Part shown: positions 1-10,269 of the stretch, in pieces | Numbering within the stretch: position 1 is the first letter of the stretch | Layout: every line of letters starts with the position of its first letter | From: Agapanthus africanus | Lineage: Eukaryota; Streptophyta; Magnoliopsida; Asparagales; Amaryllidaceae | Length of the DNA: 64,000 nucleotides | Assembly: GCA_030015575.1 (NCBI GenBank) | Contig: CM057338.1 | Span: 306,407,827-306,471,826 of the forward strand | Direction: 5' to 3' | The notes under the pieces: generated by a model | Told to the model about the DNA's origin: nothing | Seen by the model: the letters and a program-made list of their open reading frames with translations, nothing else | The model's database searches: none | Made by a program: the position numbers and the translations under genes

Positions 1-2787
1 TCCACAGTCACATTACGGTTGTAAAGATATCAAGAACAGAAAAATAAACTAAACTAATACATGTCCAAATCCATAATAACAAGAATCAATAAACAATAAG
101 TGCGGAAGCTAATGATCCAATACAATGAATAAACAGTACGTCCCATAATGCGGGCTCACATCTGGAAATGAACAGAAATAAATAAACTAAACCCTAAGGA
201 CTCACTGTTCAGCCTGCTGGCTGAAGTACTCCTGCTCGGTCGTCGATAATGGTACGGAATCTGGGCCATGCAAAACCCAGATGTCAGCGTGTCATGACAT
301 CAAGTATATAGTATAAACATGGTAATAAACAATGCAAGTATGAACATGAATAAAGCAGTAACACGGAATAACAAGCAGGGTAATGTGCAATGGTGTCCAA
401 ACTATCCTATCAGGTTTTCTACTCTCTAGTCTTTGAAACCAATTGATGAATCGTCGATGTAACTCAATAGTATCCCGTGCGTGCCCGGGACCACGGTCAT
501 GACCCTCGGGGCTGAATCCGAGACGTGCCGCTAAGCAGTAAAAGGTAGCAAGATGGACGAGTAGTGTCAGCATCACCACTCCGGAGCTGGCCAAGCCCGT
601 AAGACTGATCAGAACAAGTATCGAACTGTTGAGTTACAAGTCGGTTTCACCTTTGATTTCCCCATACCCCCAAGCTATGTATGTCAAGTCAGGTATTCAG
701 TAGTCAAGGACTAATGCCAACGCAAAGTCAAGTAAAAGTAGGTCTGTCTGGATCGACAGCAGGAATGGTTAGGTTTGTCGGCATTAGGCACGAGATCAGG
801 AAACAAGTAATGTCATGATACAACAGGATGAGTCGGTATGTATGTATATGTCAGGTGTAGCAGGGTCAGGCCAATATGTCGTGCAATCGGGTAAGTGCTC
901 ACAACAGGTATACAATCAATAATGAACAACAGCAGGAAACAGTAATTAACCACAATATTCCATATAACCACAGTGATGTTTGTATTCTCTTATTAACAGG
1001 TTCAATCATCTTTAGGGTGCAATAGCCACAAGGTAAAGCAATATCCACAATTATAAATTAAGGAAACTACATGAAATTATACTAAATATAGTAATTGTCT
1101 CATGAATGATTTAACAGTTTAAGCAGATATGATTCAGTCGTTTTATTTAGTTAAAGCATGGATTGATGTGGGTTAATTAATTACGAGGAACTGTTGTAAC
1201 GATTCCACTATAAAGATAACAGCAATAATACGATATCAAATGCCATCATTAAGTTGTGGTATTAAATAGTATGAGTTCAATTGCGTGGCAAGACTAGATC
1301 TCGCACGCTAGCATGTTCAAGCAAGTATTCAGATACTTGCCTCGACGGTCTGCAAACTGGAACACGGATGCGATGTCGGCAGAAAATGCGATATGAAAGC
1401 ACGGGCCACGGATCAGGTCCCAACAGAGAACAACGGGATCACACGGACCAGGGGGCTTCGCTGGAGCGTCGGGTTCGCCAAGACGGCACGGTCGGATTCC
1501 GGCAAAACGCGACAACAAGTTAAAAACAGACAAAAGATTCAATGCGATCAGCGGGGGTTTATACTGCATAAAGGAAGGAAGAGGGAACATACAGAGAGAT
1601 ATACCAGGTGACCCCGGCGAGTTCGACGGCGCCGGAACGCCGGTGAGGCAACGACGGCGGCTGCAGCAAGGGCTGAAGGCTTCGGGGTGCGCGGGAGAGG
1701 GTGCTGCGGCGAGTACAAGGGTGGTAGTCGACTCTGGTGGTCGAGGGGGAGAAGGAGGTGGCCCTGGTGACGACAGCGAGGTCGCCGGCGCGTTCTCCGG
1801 TGAACAGCGGGGTAGGCGATGGGTGAAGGCTCGGGTTGGTGGTCCGGCGAGGAGAGGAAGGGAGGTGATAACGAGGAGGATGAGAGGGTGTCGCGGGGGT
1901 CGTCGGCGACGAGAGGTGGTGTCGACGGCGAGGTCTGCGAGGTTGGAGGCGACGTCGGGTTGGGTGCAGGTGCGGGGATCGGCTGGAGAACGAGGGGAGG
2001 AAGGTGCGGTGAGTCTCGTGGTGGTGAGGGCGGCGACGGCGAGGTCGCGGGGGAACCGGCGGTGAGGTTGCGGGAAGCTAGGGTTAGGGTTCGTTGGGTT
2101 TCTCGCGAAGAAGAGGATGGTGAGGGGCGGCTGCATGCGGTTTTGAATATATAGAGGGAGAGAGAGAGAGATTGGAGAGAGAGAGGGAGATTGGAGAGAG
2201 GAAAGATTATTATGAGAGAGACAGAGAGAGAGACTGTTGACGGGGCCCCACTCGGGAAAATATGGGCTCGCGATTGGTTAAGCGAAAATCAAAAAGGAAA
2301 AATTTGAAAGGATTTACTGTTAAAGGAATATATTCGTATATTATAGTTTTATGATATTAAATTTAAATGGGCCTTTTTTGGCGCAAAATGAAACATTTCC
2401 AAATCGCGCCCGGGTTGCGCCCAAATGTTCCAAATTCAAATTATATGATTTTAAGCGGGTTCCAAATTTTGAAAAGAGGTGTTCAATGATTAAAATGCAT
2501 GCCCCCAAGTCGGACACTTGCACGCGCGCGCAGTCGTCCAAACTTGCCCGTTTAGCCGAACGGGACGGAATCTCGACACGCGGACGCTACCACGCGACTA
2601 GTGGCGACGAGTAGGCCAACATGGATATTTTAAATTTCATTTTAGGAGTTAAAATTTCTTATGAGCCAAAATGACCTAACCGGTTAAAATTTAGCAATAA
2701 ACCCCAGAAAACAGAATAATTGGAAAAGGAGCAATATATAACCCTCAACTAGTAATATAAATAGTATTATTGGGCTCGGGTGTTACA
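1..2787 (-). mobile_element. Partial long LTR of a Ty3/gypsy (Tekay/Del-like) element
   Basis: On the minus strand the sequence begins TGTAACACCCGAGCCC at 2787, the start typical of long LTRs of plant chromoviruses of the Tekay/Del group. No LTR end or initiator-Met primer site was found inside the window, so the LTR probably runs off the left edge; lengths of 3-4 kb are known in this group. A TATA-like CTATATATTC lies near 2142-2153 on the minus strand, beside a GA-rich tract (2154-2230). Several open frames at 1294-2154 lie in GC-rich DNA, are not protein-like and were not called. The right end abuts broken Tat-element sequence, so this looks like a later insertion. A solo LTR cannot be excluded. 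Confidence 0.5.
2154..2232. repeat. GA-rich low-complexity tract
   Basis: Nearly uninterrupted GAGAGA with TTGGAGA interruptions, next to the TATA-like site of the LTR. It may be the pyrimidine-rich leader of the LTR transcript when read on the minus strand. Confidence 0.7.
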
Positions 2788-2833
2788 GTTATTCACTCCG
2801 TTTGGTCTGGGAGGGCGAGCGGGCAGATTAGGT

Positions 2834-4624
2834 GCAAGGTAAAGAGATTGCCTTGTACTTGCAAGCGTTCCGGGCTGGGATACGTCTGCCCTTCTCGCCT
2901 GAAGTTTGTGTCGCGCTCTCTTGTTTCCGTCTCGCTCCGAGCCAGCTAGCACCGAATTCGTGGAGAATCCTCCTCGGGTTTCTGGTCCAGTTGAAGATTG
3001 ATCGGATCCCTTTTGATTTGATCCTCCTCCTTTCTTTTCTTTGCTATAAAAATCACCCCGGTACCAGCAAGGACGAACCGAGCTGGGTGTACCTTTCATT
3101 CAAAAAACATAAAGGTAGGACGGCTAGGTCGGGGGTAATAGTTGTCCCTTCTTCCATCTGCGAATGGAAAGAGAAGTTTGTCTTCGTTGGGCCGCTGGAG
3201 GGTGAGGATTGGCCTGTGCCCATCAAGTGGCATAGGTCCGACTGTCCTAGGGTTAGGCAGTCGAATGCCCCCGAGGCAAGACTGGTGTCTCAATGGGAAC
3301 TGATCCAGCGGGTTAATGTCCTGCTTTTTTAGCAGGCTTTGAGGTGGGCGGGACTCAGTCCCGCGCGCTTTGTGGGTAAGTTAGGACTTTCGCCGATCTA
3401 TTTTGACTTACAAAATTATGTTGCTGTTTTTGGACGCTGGTCACTTTCTTATGTGTATCTCGCAGAGCCGATGGATCGCTCGAAAATTATGGTTGCCATG
3501 GCCGCCAAGGCCCAGGGGAGGAAGGGCGGTGGCGCAAGCTCGTCCCGGTCTGCTCCGGGCGCGGCTCCCCAGCAAGCACCTTCAGCCAAGGCTTCCGCAG
3601 CACCCCCCGTTCCAGAGGAACGCCGCGGGGGATGACAGAAGCACGTGCGAGATCCGGCACCTCGGGCCAGGACGGAAGCGCCGCCCCCTGCCAAATCCCC
3701 ACTCAAGAGGAAGAAGAGGGTGGTTTCTCGGCCCCCCGGGCCAGGATTCAGGTGCAGGAGGGCGACTTCTGCATCGAGGTGCCCTCGGAGCTTTCCATGG
3801 CCGACAGTTTACTAGCGGACATAGAAAAGGCGGTGGGGACTAAGATTCCTCGAGGAACCATGAAGGTCCAAGTGGCGGCAATAGCTCAGGAGGCTGTTCA
3901 GGTTGGTAACTCTCCGAGAATTTCTCCAAGTATTTTTTGCTCAGTTTTATCCTATTTTAGCTTTTAACTCGGTTCCCGTTTTCCTCAGGTCATCCAGCAT
4001 TGCGTCTTGCTCGCCGCAATGGAGTCCGAGGAGGTGACCCCGGCGATAAAGAAGGCGGGCAAATCTTCCTTGTAAGAGAAAGATCTCCTCGCCCAGCTGC
4101 AGCAAGCCGAAGAAAAGGCGGCCCTTCTCGATTCGAGATTGGTCGCGGAGGGTCTTACGGTTGCTAAATTGAAGGAGTCCTATCGACTCCTGACCGACTC
4201 TAACCGGGTTATCCAAGCCCAGATGGAGGAGGTCAACAGGCTCCACGATGCCATGAAAAGGCAGAGCGACTCATTCAAAAGAGATGCCCAGGCTTCTCTC
4301 AAGGCGGCGAAGTTAGCAGAGAGCAGAGCAGAAATGGCCATGGAAGAATACAAGGCTTCCGATCAGTTCTATATCGACCTCTTCAATTCCACGGCCGTCA
4401 GGTGGCACAACGCTCTTGAAGCCGTCAAGAAAGCTTTGCCCGAATTTGACGATCAAGAGCTTCGCACAAGGTATCCCCTTGCCGAAGAAGTGCCACATGG
4501 GGGCGTCGCCAAGCCGGTTGGGGGAAACCAGGCGGGGGGCGGAAGAACCGAGCCGGAGGTTGCCATCGTAGCCCCTAACGGAAACACCGAGCCAGGAGAA
4601 GCGGCGACCGAGAAGGTGGTATGA
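2834..4624 (+). pseudogene. Antisense ORF of Tat element (putative gypsy-type transposon protein, PF04195-like)
   Basis: The N-terminal part (2834-3332) carries the family core: ALYLQAFRAG, LAPSQLAPNSWRILLGF, then WVYLSFKK and WKEKFVFV. A low-complexity Ala/Ser/Pro linker follows (about 3480-3640), then a charged coiled-coil C-terminus (4080-4500) ending at the TGA at 4622-4624. One GT-AG intron is plausible, from the GT near 3902 to TTTTCCTCAG ending near 3988. In-frame stops at 3330 and 4072 and a frame change near 3630 show decay. The beginning of the protein is missing because the element is cut at 2787. Transcription would run opposite to gag-pol. In this family the product has no established biochemical role; the 'transposase' label is historical. 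Confidence 0.65.
3902..3988 (+). other. Probable intron in the antisense ORF
   Basis: The coding sense changes frame across an AT-rich stretch that starts with a GT donor after GAGGCTGTTCAG and ends with a pyrimidine tract and TCCTCAG. Coding-like sequence (VIQHCVLLAAMESEEV) resumes right after. The exact donor base is uncertain because two GT dinucleotides lie close together. Confidence 0.45.
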
Positions 4625-4724
4625 GCAACTCCCGAGTCGGTTATGTTGTTAAATTTTTTGTAATCCTCCGGGCATTTTTGTAAGTCTGGGAAGCCCATAA
4701 TACCTTGTACACAATTTTGAATAT

Positions 4725-4736
4725 AAATAAAGTATT
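4725..4736 (+). terminator. Poly(A) signal of the antisense unit
   Basis: AATAAA in an AT-rich context about 100 bp after the stop of the larger antisense ORF, on the same strand. A matching arrangement follows the second antisense ORF near 6277. Confidence 0.4.
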
Positions 4737-4809
4737 TTTAGCTCGCCTATGAAGTGCTTTTATTTTTTCAAGTGTAGATAAGTTGGTGTTCAGTATCTGT
4801 AAAATCGAG

Positions 4810-4999
4810 TGTTGAGTGCTGAGCGAGCGCGACGTAAGAGTGAGCGAAAAGCCAAGTATAAGTAGACCGGAGTCCACCCTCACCCGGAGTCAAGGTGACG
4901 ATCGAGCGTCGTGTCTGAATCGAGCGAACGCCAAGTGTGGGTACTCCGGCGTCCACCGTCACTCCGGAGTCGAGGTGACGATCGAGCGCCGCGTATGAA
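4810..4999. repeat. 80-bp tandem repeat, about two copies
   Basis: The block GGTGACGATCGAGCG recurs exactly 80 bp apart (starting about 4893 and 4973), with GAGCGAACGCCAAGT and CCGGAGTCCACC-type flanks repeated around it. It lies in the region between pol and the 3' end of the Tat element. Confidence 0.7.
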
Positions 5000-5023
5000 T
5001 TAGACCCTGATTAGACCTTGAAA

Positions 5024-5495
5024 GAGCTGAGCAGGAAACTGCTCGACCGCCTCTAGACGAGGGCTTGGAATTCGCAGAGTGGCCAGACAGGAAGCTGCCT
5101 TCAGCGGATGAGCCTAGCAGGAAACTGCTCGGCCGCCTTTTAATGAGGGCTTTGGATCTGCAGAGTGGACAGGCAGGATGCTTCTTTTAGCGGATGAGCC
5201 GAGCAGGAAATTGCTCGGCCACCTCTAGACTAGGATTTGGGATCCGCAAAGTGGTCAGGCAGGAGCTGCCTTCAGCGGATGAGCCGAGCAGGAAACTGCT
5301 CGGCCGCCTCTTGACGAGGGCTTTGGATCAGCAAAGTGGCCAGGCAGGAAGCTGCCTTCAGCGGATAAGCTGAGCAGGAAACCGCTCGGCTGCCTCTGGA
5401 CGAGGGCTTGGGATTCGCAGAGTGGCCAGGCAGGAAGCTGCCTTTAGCAGATGAGCCGAGCAGGAACTACTTGGCCGTCTCTTGACGAGGGTTTT
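5024..5495. repeat. 86-bp tandem repeat, five full copies plus a partial one, with paired hairpins
   Basis: Each unit runs GAGCCGAGCAGGAAACTGCT ... GCAGAGTGGCCAGGCAGGAAGCTGCC ... AGCGGAT. Two hairpins sit in every unit: GCCGAGCAG / CTGCTCGGC closing a GAAA loop, and GGCAG / CTGCC closing a GAAG loop. Changes between copies sit mainly outside the stems. The GNRA-type loops appear in the plus-strand (antisense) transcript, not in the element's genomic RNA. Confidence 0.8.
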
Positions 5496-5724
5496 CCAGA
5501 TTCTATAGTTTTCCTGGGAACGTCGTTCAACCTTCCTTGACCCGTATGGGGGGACGGCGACCCGCTATCAGATGCCACGTGGCCGTGCTCTATCGGGAAA
5601 GTGCGATATTCTATGATTTGAGCTGTGGCACGAGAAAATCTCGGTCATTGGAAGATTTTTGTTGAGGCAATAAATATCAAAGGCATGGCCTCACCTTCGA
5701 ATTCCTACACCGACTTCTTCCTAG

Positions 5725-6168
5725 TTGCTACGTTTCTTCAAGATGACAGGCCGCATATACACCATCAGGGAGATCGTATCTCGGGACGCCATGTATTTGT
5801 ATGATCTCAACCATTCCGAGGCGATGAATAAGGCCATGTTATGCCGTTTGGAGGGCCACTGCGTGCGTCTACTTTCCCGACGGTCTCCTCTCCTGCAAGT
5901 GCTAATCTATGTGATATGGAGGTCTTCCCCGGGTCTTTATAATACCCTGTCCCTGCAGGCGATGGATGAGGCATTTGATAAGATGCATACGGTCCACGAG
6001 CTTGGCCTGATCTCGAAGAGCAGGCAGGATCGCTCGGTGGACATTCTTCTCGAATGTTTTCAGCAGAGGTTGGTCGCGGCGTCGTGTTCGGCGGTTGGGG
6101 ACTCCGGCGAATATGTGGCTTCTAGGGTCCATGGGTACCGTCAGAGGGAGCGGGCGGAGGTTTCCTAG
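5725..6168 (+). CDS. Second antisense ORF of the Tat element, unknown product
   Basis: A 147-codon frame with no recognised family, in the same antisense orientation as the PF04195-like ORF. It begins near ATG codons at 5725 or 5743, is rich in Leu and Arg, and ends at a TAG that may be a secondary stop: similar protein-like sequence (ARLEELSSEYHRQYF) continues in frame to about 6240. A poly(A)-like AATAAAGTATAAATAAA follows at 6277. It lies downstream of pol with respect to the element. It may be the remains of a second accessory gene, or the 3' part of a longer spliced antisense gene. Function unknown. Confidence 0.35.
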   Translation: MLRFFKMTGRIYTIREIVSRDAMYLYDLNHSEAMNKAMLCRLEGHCVRLLSRRSPLLQVLIYVIWRSSPGLYNTLSLQAMDEAFDKMHTVHELGLISKSRQDRSVDILLECFQQRLVAASCSAVGDSGEYVASRVHGYRQRERAEVS

Positions 6169-6275
6169 GCTCGGCTGGAGGAGCTCTCTTCCGAGTATCA
6201 TCGTCAATATTTTCTCAATCCTCTTCCTCCTTTGTTGTAATGGTTGTAAGGCTGCGGCGCCAAGAATATATCCGA

Positions 6276-6293
6276 ATAAAGTATAAATAAATT
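6276..6293 (+). terminator. Poly(A) signal after the second antisense ORF
   Basis: GAATAAAGTATAAATAAA holds two overlapping AATAAA motifs about 110 bp after the TAG of the 5725-6168 frame on the same strand. Confidence 0.4.
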
Positions 6294-6524
6294 TCCTTTT
6301 GGCCAAGGTTACGATGTATTATCTCTTTCTCCCCCCTTTTTTCGTGTACTTTTGTGCATTGGCCGACTTGTGCCTTCCCCCTCCCCCTAGCTTGATGCCG
6401 AGGACAGGAAGGAAGGGTTGGGGCCCTAGGTCGTTGCGGAAGTCTATTTAGTGTGGGGACTCGATTTGGAAAATTTAGTCGATGCGGAAGGGAATTGCAT
6501 TATTCGAAAAAGGGGGTACATGTT

Positions 6525-7025
6525 TTATCTGTACAACTTAAGCTTTTCGGCGTTATATGGCCGATGGAAATTACGCCCTCCGGAATCTTGGAGGCGGTAG
6601 GCTCCACCGGGCAATGCCTTTGTCACGAGGAATGGCCCGTCCCACTTCGGGAAGAACTTATGTAGCTTCCTTTAGTCTACGAACTCGTTTCGTCGTAAGA
6701 CCAGGTCCCCTATTTTGAAGGCTCGATGCTTAACTCAGGCGTTATAGTAGCGGGCGGTTTGTTGCTAATAGCCGGCCATTCTGATTTGCGCCCAATCTCG
6801 TTTCTCTAACAAGATATCCAAGTTGCTTCATAGCGCCAAGGTGTTAGGCTCGTCGTCAAAGTGTTCAACCCGATAACTGGGCAATCCAATTTCTGTGGGG
6901 ACCATTGCCTCGGTACTGTAGCAGAGGCTAAACGGGGTTTCTCCCGTGGGTGTTTTTCTAGACGTCCGTAGTGCCCACAACACCCGGGGCAGTTCCTCGA
7001 CCCAGGTGCCTTGCCTTCCCTCCAG
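6525..7025 (-). pseudogene. Integrase C-terminal region of Tat pol
   Basis: Minus-strand translation continues the integrase: ELPRVLWALRTSRKTPTGETP, then a GDLVLRRN segment and KWDGPFLV, which matches the GPY/F module of gypsy integrases. It ends at a TAA at 6525-6527 after YNAEKLKLYR. In-frame stops interrupt it. It would bind DNA or chromatin during integration in an intact element. Confidence 0.7.
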
Positions 7026-7493
7026 TTAGGCTCGGAGCCCGCGAATGACGCTTCGGTTCTCTATCTCAGCTTGCCCGTTGCATTGGGGATGTGCGACCGC
7101 GGCAAACTTCATCAATATGTGATAGTACTTGCAGAATTCTTTGATTTTGTCATTCTCGAAGTTGGTTCCATGGTCGGTGATGATGCACCTTGGGATTCCG
7201 AATCGGGAGATTATATTGTTCTGCAGAAATTTGATCGTAGAGGCAGCGTCCGGTTTCCTGATCGGCATGGCTTCGATCCATTTTGTGAAGTAGTCTATGG
7301 CGACAAGAATGTACCTGTGTACACCCTTGCCGGTGAGGAGTTGGCCCACCATATCCATCCCCGCTGTGGAAATGGCCAAGGGGAACTTAGTGGCGTTAGT
7401 TCGATGGCGAGAAGACGAGGGGTGCTGCCGAAGAGTTGGTAGCTCTTGCATCTTTTGACCAATTTTTTGGCATCTTGGTGTATTCCCGGCCAA
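7026..7493 (-). pseudogene. Integrase catalytic core (DD35E) of Tat pol
   Basis: The frame contains GMDMVGQL (first Asp, residue 47 of this segment), IITDHGTNFEN (second Asp, residue 107) and NGQAEIENR (Glu, residue 143). The 35 residues between the second Asp and the Glu fit the retroviral-type DD35E rule. VAIDYFTKWIEA and HPQCNGQ are classical gypsy motifs. It belongs to the enzyme that inserts element cDNA into the host genome. The active-site residues survive although the full polyprotein is broken upstream and downstream. Confidence 0.85.
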
Positions 7494-8240
7494 TATTACC
7501 CTTGGAGCAGTGTCTTTTGGACCAAGCTGTAGGCTCCTTGATGTGCCCCTCCGACCCCTTCATGTATTTCTCGTAAGACGTAGTCTGCTTCGTGGGAATC
7601 GACGCATCGGAGCAGAGGTTGAATGTACGACTTCTTGTATAGGTTTTCTTTGCTCCATAAGAAATGACGAGCTTTTGCTCGAAGCTGACGAGCCTCGGCC
7701 CAGTCTTTCGGAAGTACCCCATCTTTCAGAAATTCTACGATAGGTTTTCTCCAATCCGGGGTATCTTCACGGGTCGTGTAGATTTGAAGTGTTCCACTCC
7801 ATCTTTCACGCTGGGCCGCGGCAGGACTTCGAAGAGGATATTTCTCTTGTGATTGGCTGAATAGGAAGAGGCGAGTTTGCTCAGGGCATCGGCCTCGGTG
7901 TTCAAGTTTCTCGGAATCTGCTCCACTTGGACTCCATCGAAATTTCTCCAAAGCTTTCTTACCTCCGCTAGGTATTTTATCATTAGTGGTTCCCAGGCTT
8001 CGAAACGCCCGGTTACTTGTTCGACGACTAGCGCGGAGTCGCTGCGTACCTAGATGGTCTTCAGCCCCACTCCGGAGGCGATTCATAGCCTGACCAATAA
8101 GGCCTCGTACTTTACGGCGTTGTTTGATGCCTTAAAACCAAGCCTCAGAGAGCACTCTATCTCCACCTCATTTGGACCGCGGATGATCAGGCCAGCTCTA
8201 CTCCCTTCCTCTGTAGAGGATCCGTCCACATAGAGTACCC
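7396..8240 (-). pseudogene. Second (archaeal-type) RNase H and integrase zinc domain of Tat pol
   Basis: It starts with VLYVDGSSTEEGSRAGLII, the typical beginning of the extra archaeal-type RNase H of the Tat lineage. It continues through VRSDSALVVEQVTGRFEA and PRNLNTEADALSKLAS (about 7870). The integrase H2C2 zinc segment follows (LREIHEGVGGAHQGAYSLV, about 7540). The second Cys of the zinc pair reads Tyr (KSYQLFG, about 7430). Two premature stops look like CGA to TGA and CAG to TAG changes. Confidence 0.75.
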
Positions 8241-8655
8241 AGTCCGGGATTGGGTTGGGCACCTCCTCGACCGAGGGTCGTAGGTCGGAACCCTGTGTTG
8301 TTGTTCCTTCCTTAGTGGGAATGGTGCATTCGACAACGAAATCGGCTAAGGCCTGTTCTTTGATGGCCCGTCTGGGTCGGTATTTGATGTCGAATTGGGT
8401 CAGCTCCCACCTCCAATTCTCTAAGCAACCCGATGGTTCGGGGGAGGCGACGATATTTCTTAAAGGTCTCTCAGTGAGGACGAGAATTGTGTGTGCCTGG
8501 AAATAGTGTCGTAGTTTCCTGGAGGCGACGACAAGCGCAAGGACTATTTTTTCTATAGCCGGATATCCGGTTTCTGCGTACTTAAAAATGTGGCACATGT
8601 AGTAGACCGGTCTCTGCGTGCCTTCGAATTCTCTGATAAGCATTGAGCCGACGGT
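8241..8655 (-). pseudogene. Ty3-type RNase H of Tat pol
   Basis: Minus-strand protein with REFEGTQRPVYYMCHIF, ETGYPAIEKIVLALVVASRK and LRHYFQAHTILVLTERPL, the family pattern of the RNase H that follows gypsy reverse transcriptase. It is joined in frame to the archaeal-type RNase H on its C-terminal side. A TAA near 8657 separates it from the reverse transcriptase. Confidence 0.8.
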
Positions 8656-9714
8656 TTAGTCAGAGACGGCTAGATATAGTAACATCTCGTCGCCTTCGAC
8701 TGGTCGGGTGAGAGGTGGGGGGGTCACCAGGTGTGTCTTGAGTTGTTCGAAAGCGTTTTGACATTTCTCGAACCATTCAAACCTGGGGATTTTCCTCAGG
8801 GCTCTGAAGAAAGGGAGGCACTTTTCTCCAGATCTAGACATAAAGCGACTCAATGCGGCCACCCTCCCGGTGAGTCGCATGATATCAAAATTGCTCTCGG
8901 GCGTCGCCATGTTGATGACGACGTTGATTTTCTCTGGGTTCGCCTCGATTCCACGGTGGGTAACCATGAACCCCAAGAATTTCCCGCTTGTGACGCCTAA
9001 CGTACATTTAACCGGATTCAGCTTCATCTTTTATTTTCACAGGACATCGAATGTTTCGCCGAGGTCTATAGTGTGTCCGGCCGAGGAGGCAGATTTCATG
9101 AGCATGTCATCGACGTATACTTCCAAGTTTTTCCTAATTTGTGGTTTAAACAGTTTGTTGACTAGTCGCTGGTATGTGGCTCTGGCGTTCTTGAGTCCGA
9201 AGGGCATTACCCTGTAGCAGTATACTCCCTGATCCGTAGTGAAGGCGGTCAGCTCTTTATTGGCCGGGTTCATTCAGATCTGATTATAACCGGAGAAAGC
9301 GTCCATGAAGCTTAGTAACTCGTGACCTGCCGAGCTGTCTACTAGCTGATCTATCCGAGGAAGCGGGTAGTTTTCTTTGGGGCAAGCTTTGTTCAGGTCA
9401 GTGAAATTGACGCACATGCGCCACTTCCTATTTACTTTCTTAACCATGACCACGTTCGCTAACCAATCCGAGTAGTCCAGGTTCCTGATAAAGCCGGCAG
9501 CGAGCAATCAGTCCACTTCCTCCTCTATCGCTTTTTGTTTCATTGGTGCGAAACTTCTTTTTCTTTGCCGGATTGGCTTGACTTTTGGGTCGACCCAGAG
9601 CTTGTGGGAGATCACCTCGGGGTCGATCCCGGGCATGTCTGCTGATGTCCAAGCGAACACATCCGAGTTGTTCCGGAGGAACCGGATTAGGTCTTCACAG
9701 ATGCTTCCTATCAA
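8656..9714 (-). pseudogene. Reverse transcriptase of Tat pol
   Basis: Motifs in order on the minus strand: WLANVVMVKKVNRKWRMCV, FTDLNKACPKENYPLPRID, LLSFMDAFSGYNQI, TAFTTDQGVYCYRVMPFGLK and YVDD (about 9106-9117), followed by the thumb segment KFLGFMVTHRGIEANPEKI. The polymerase Asp residues in MDAFSG and YVDD are kept. The frame is broken by TGA codons near 9271 and 9510, both explained by CGA to TGA, and by stops near 9028-9036. An intact copy would convert element RNA to cDNA. Confidence 0.85.
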
Positions 9715-9858
9715 GAGAGAGCCGATCTAGACAGTCCGGCCATTAACTCCTTCTATGAGGGGACTTCCGCTAACGTCTCCACCAGGGCACCTCGAATTTC
9801 CTTCTGATCGTCACGTGTGTCCAGGGACCCCTGAGGATCATGGGTATCTTCAAAATCA

Positions 9859-10257
9859 TCACCCTACTCCCCGACAGGGGATGTCGAGACGAGACAGATC
9901 CTGGCAGTTTGCTGGTCTCCATATGCCCGACCAATCTAAAGGGAACTTGAGCGCGAGGTGGTAGGTTGAGATCTGAGCTCGGAAAGCATTTAGGATGGGG
10001 CGTCCCAGGAGGATGTTATAAGACGACGGGATCTTGGCCACGAGAAAGTTCATCGATACAGTTCGCGTTTCACCTGCTTCCCCGATGTTGAGGAGGAGGG
10101 TGACCGATCCCTCAGCCGGGATGGAATGGTTGGTGAACCCGGAGAGGACGTGGGAGGTTGGTTGGAGATCGGACGGATTTAATCCAATACGTTGGAAATA
10201 GTCGTAGAACAGGATGTCCGCTGAACTCTTTGAATCGACCAATATTCTCTGGACCAC
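9859..10257 (-). pseudogene. Aspartic protease of Tat pol
   Basis: The active-site region reads ILVDSKSSADILFYDYF, where family members have D-S/T/G-G-S-S-A-D; the residue after DS is Lys instead of Gly, so the catalytic loop is damaged. The flap and C-terminal hydrophobic-glycine part (YNILLGRPILNAFRAQIS) is clear. It lies between gag and reverse transcriptase as expected. Confidence 0.75.
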
Positions 10258-10269
10258 GTAACAGTGAAC

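Noticed and set aside
1294-2154. A 280-codon minus-strand frame and two overlapping plus-strand frames
   Set aside because: GC-rich DNA with few stops by composition inside an LTR. The translations are Arg/Gly/Pro-rich with no domain.
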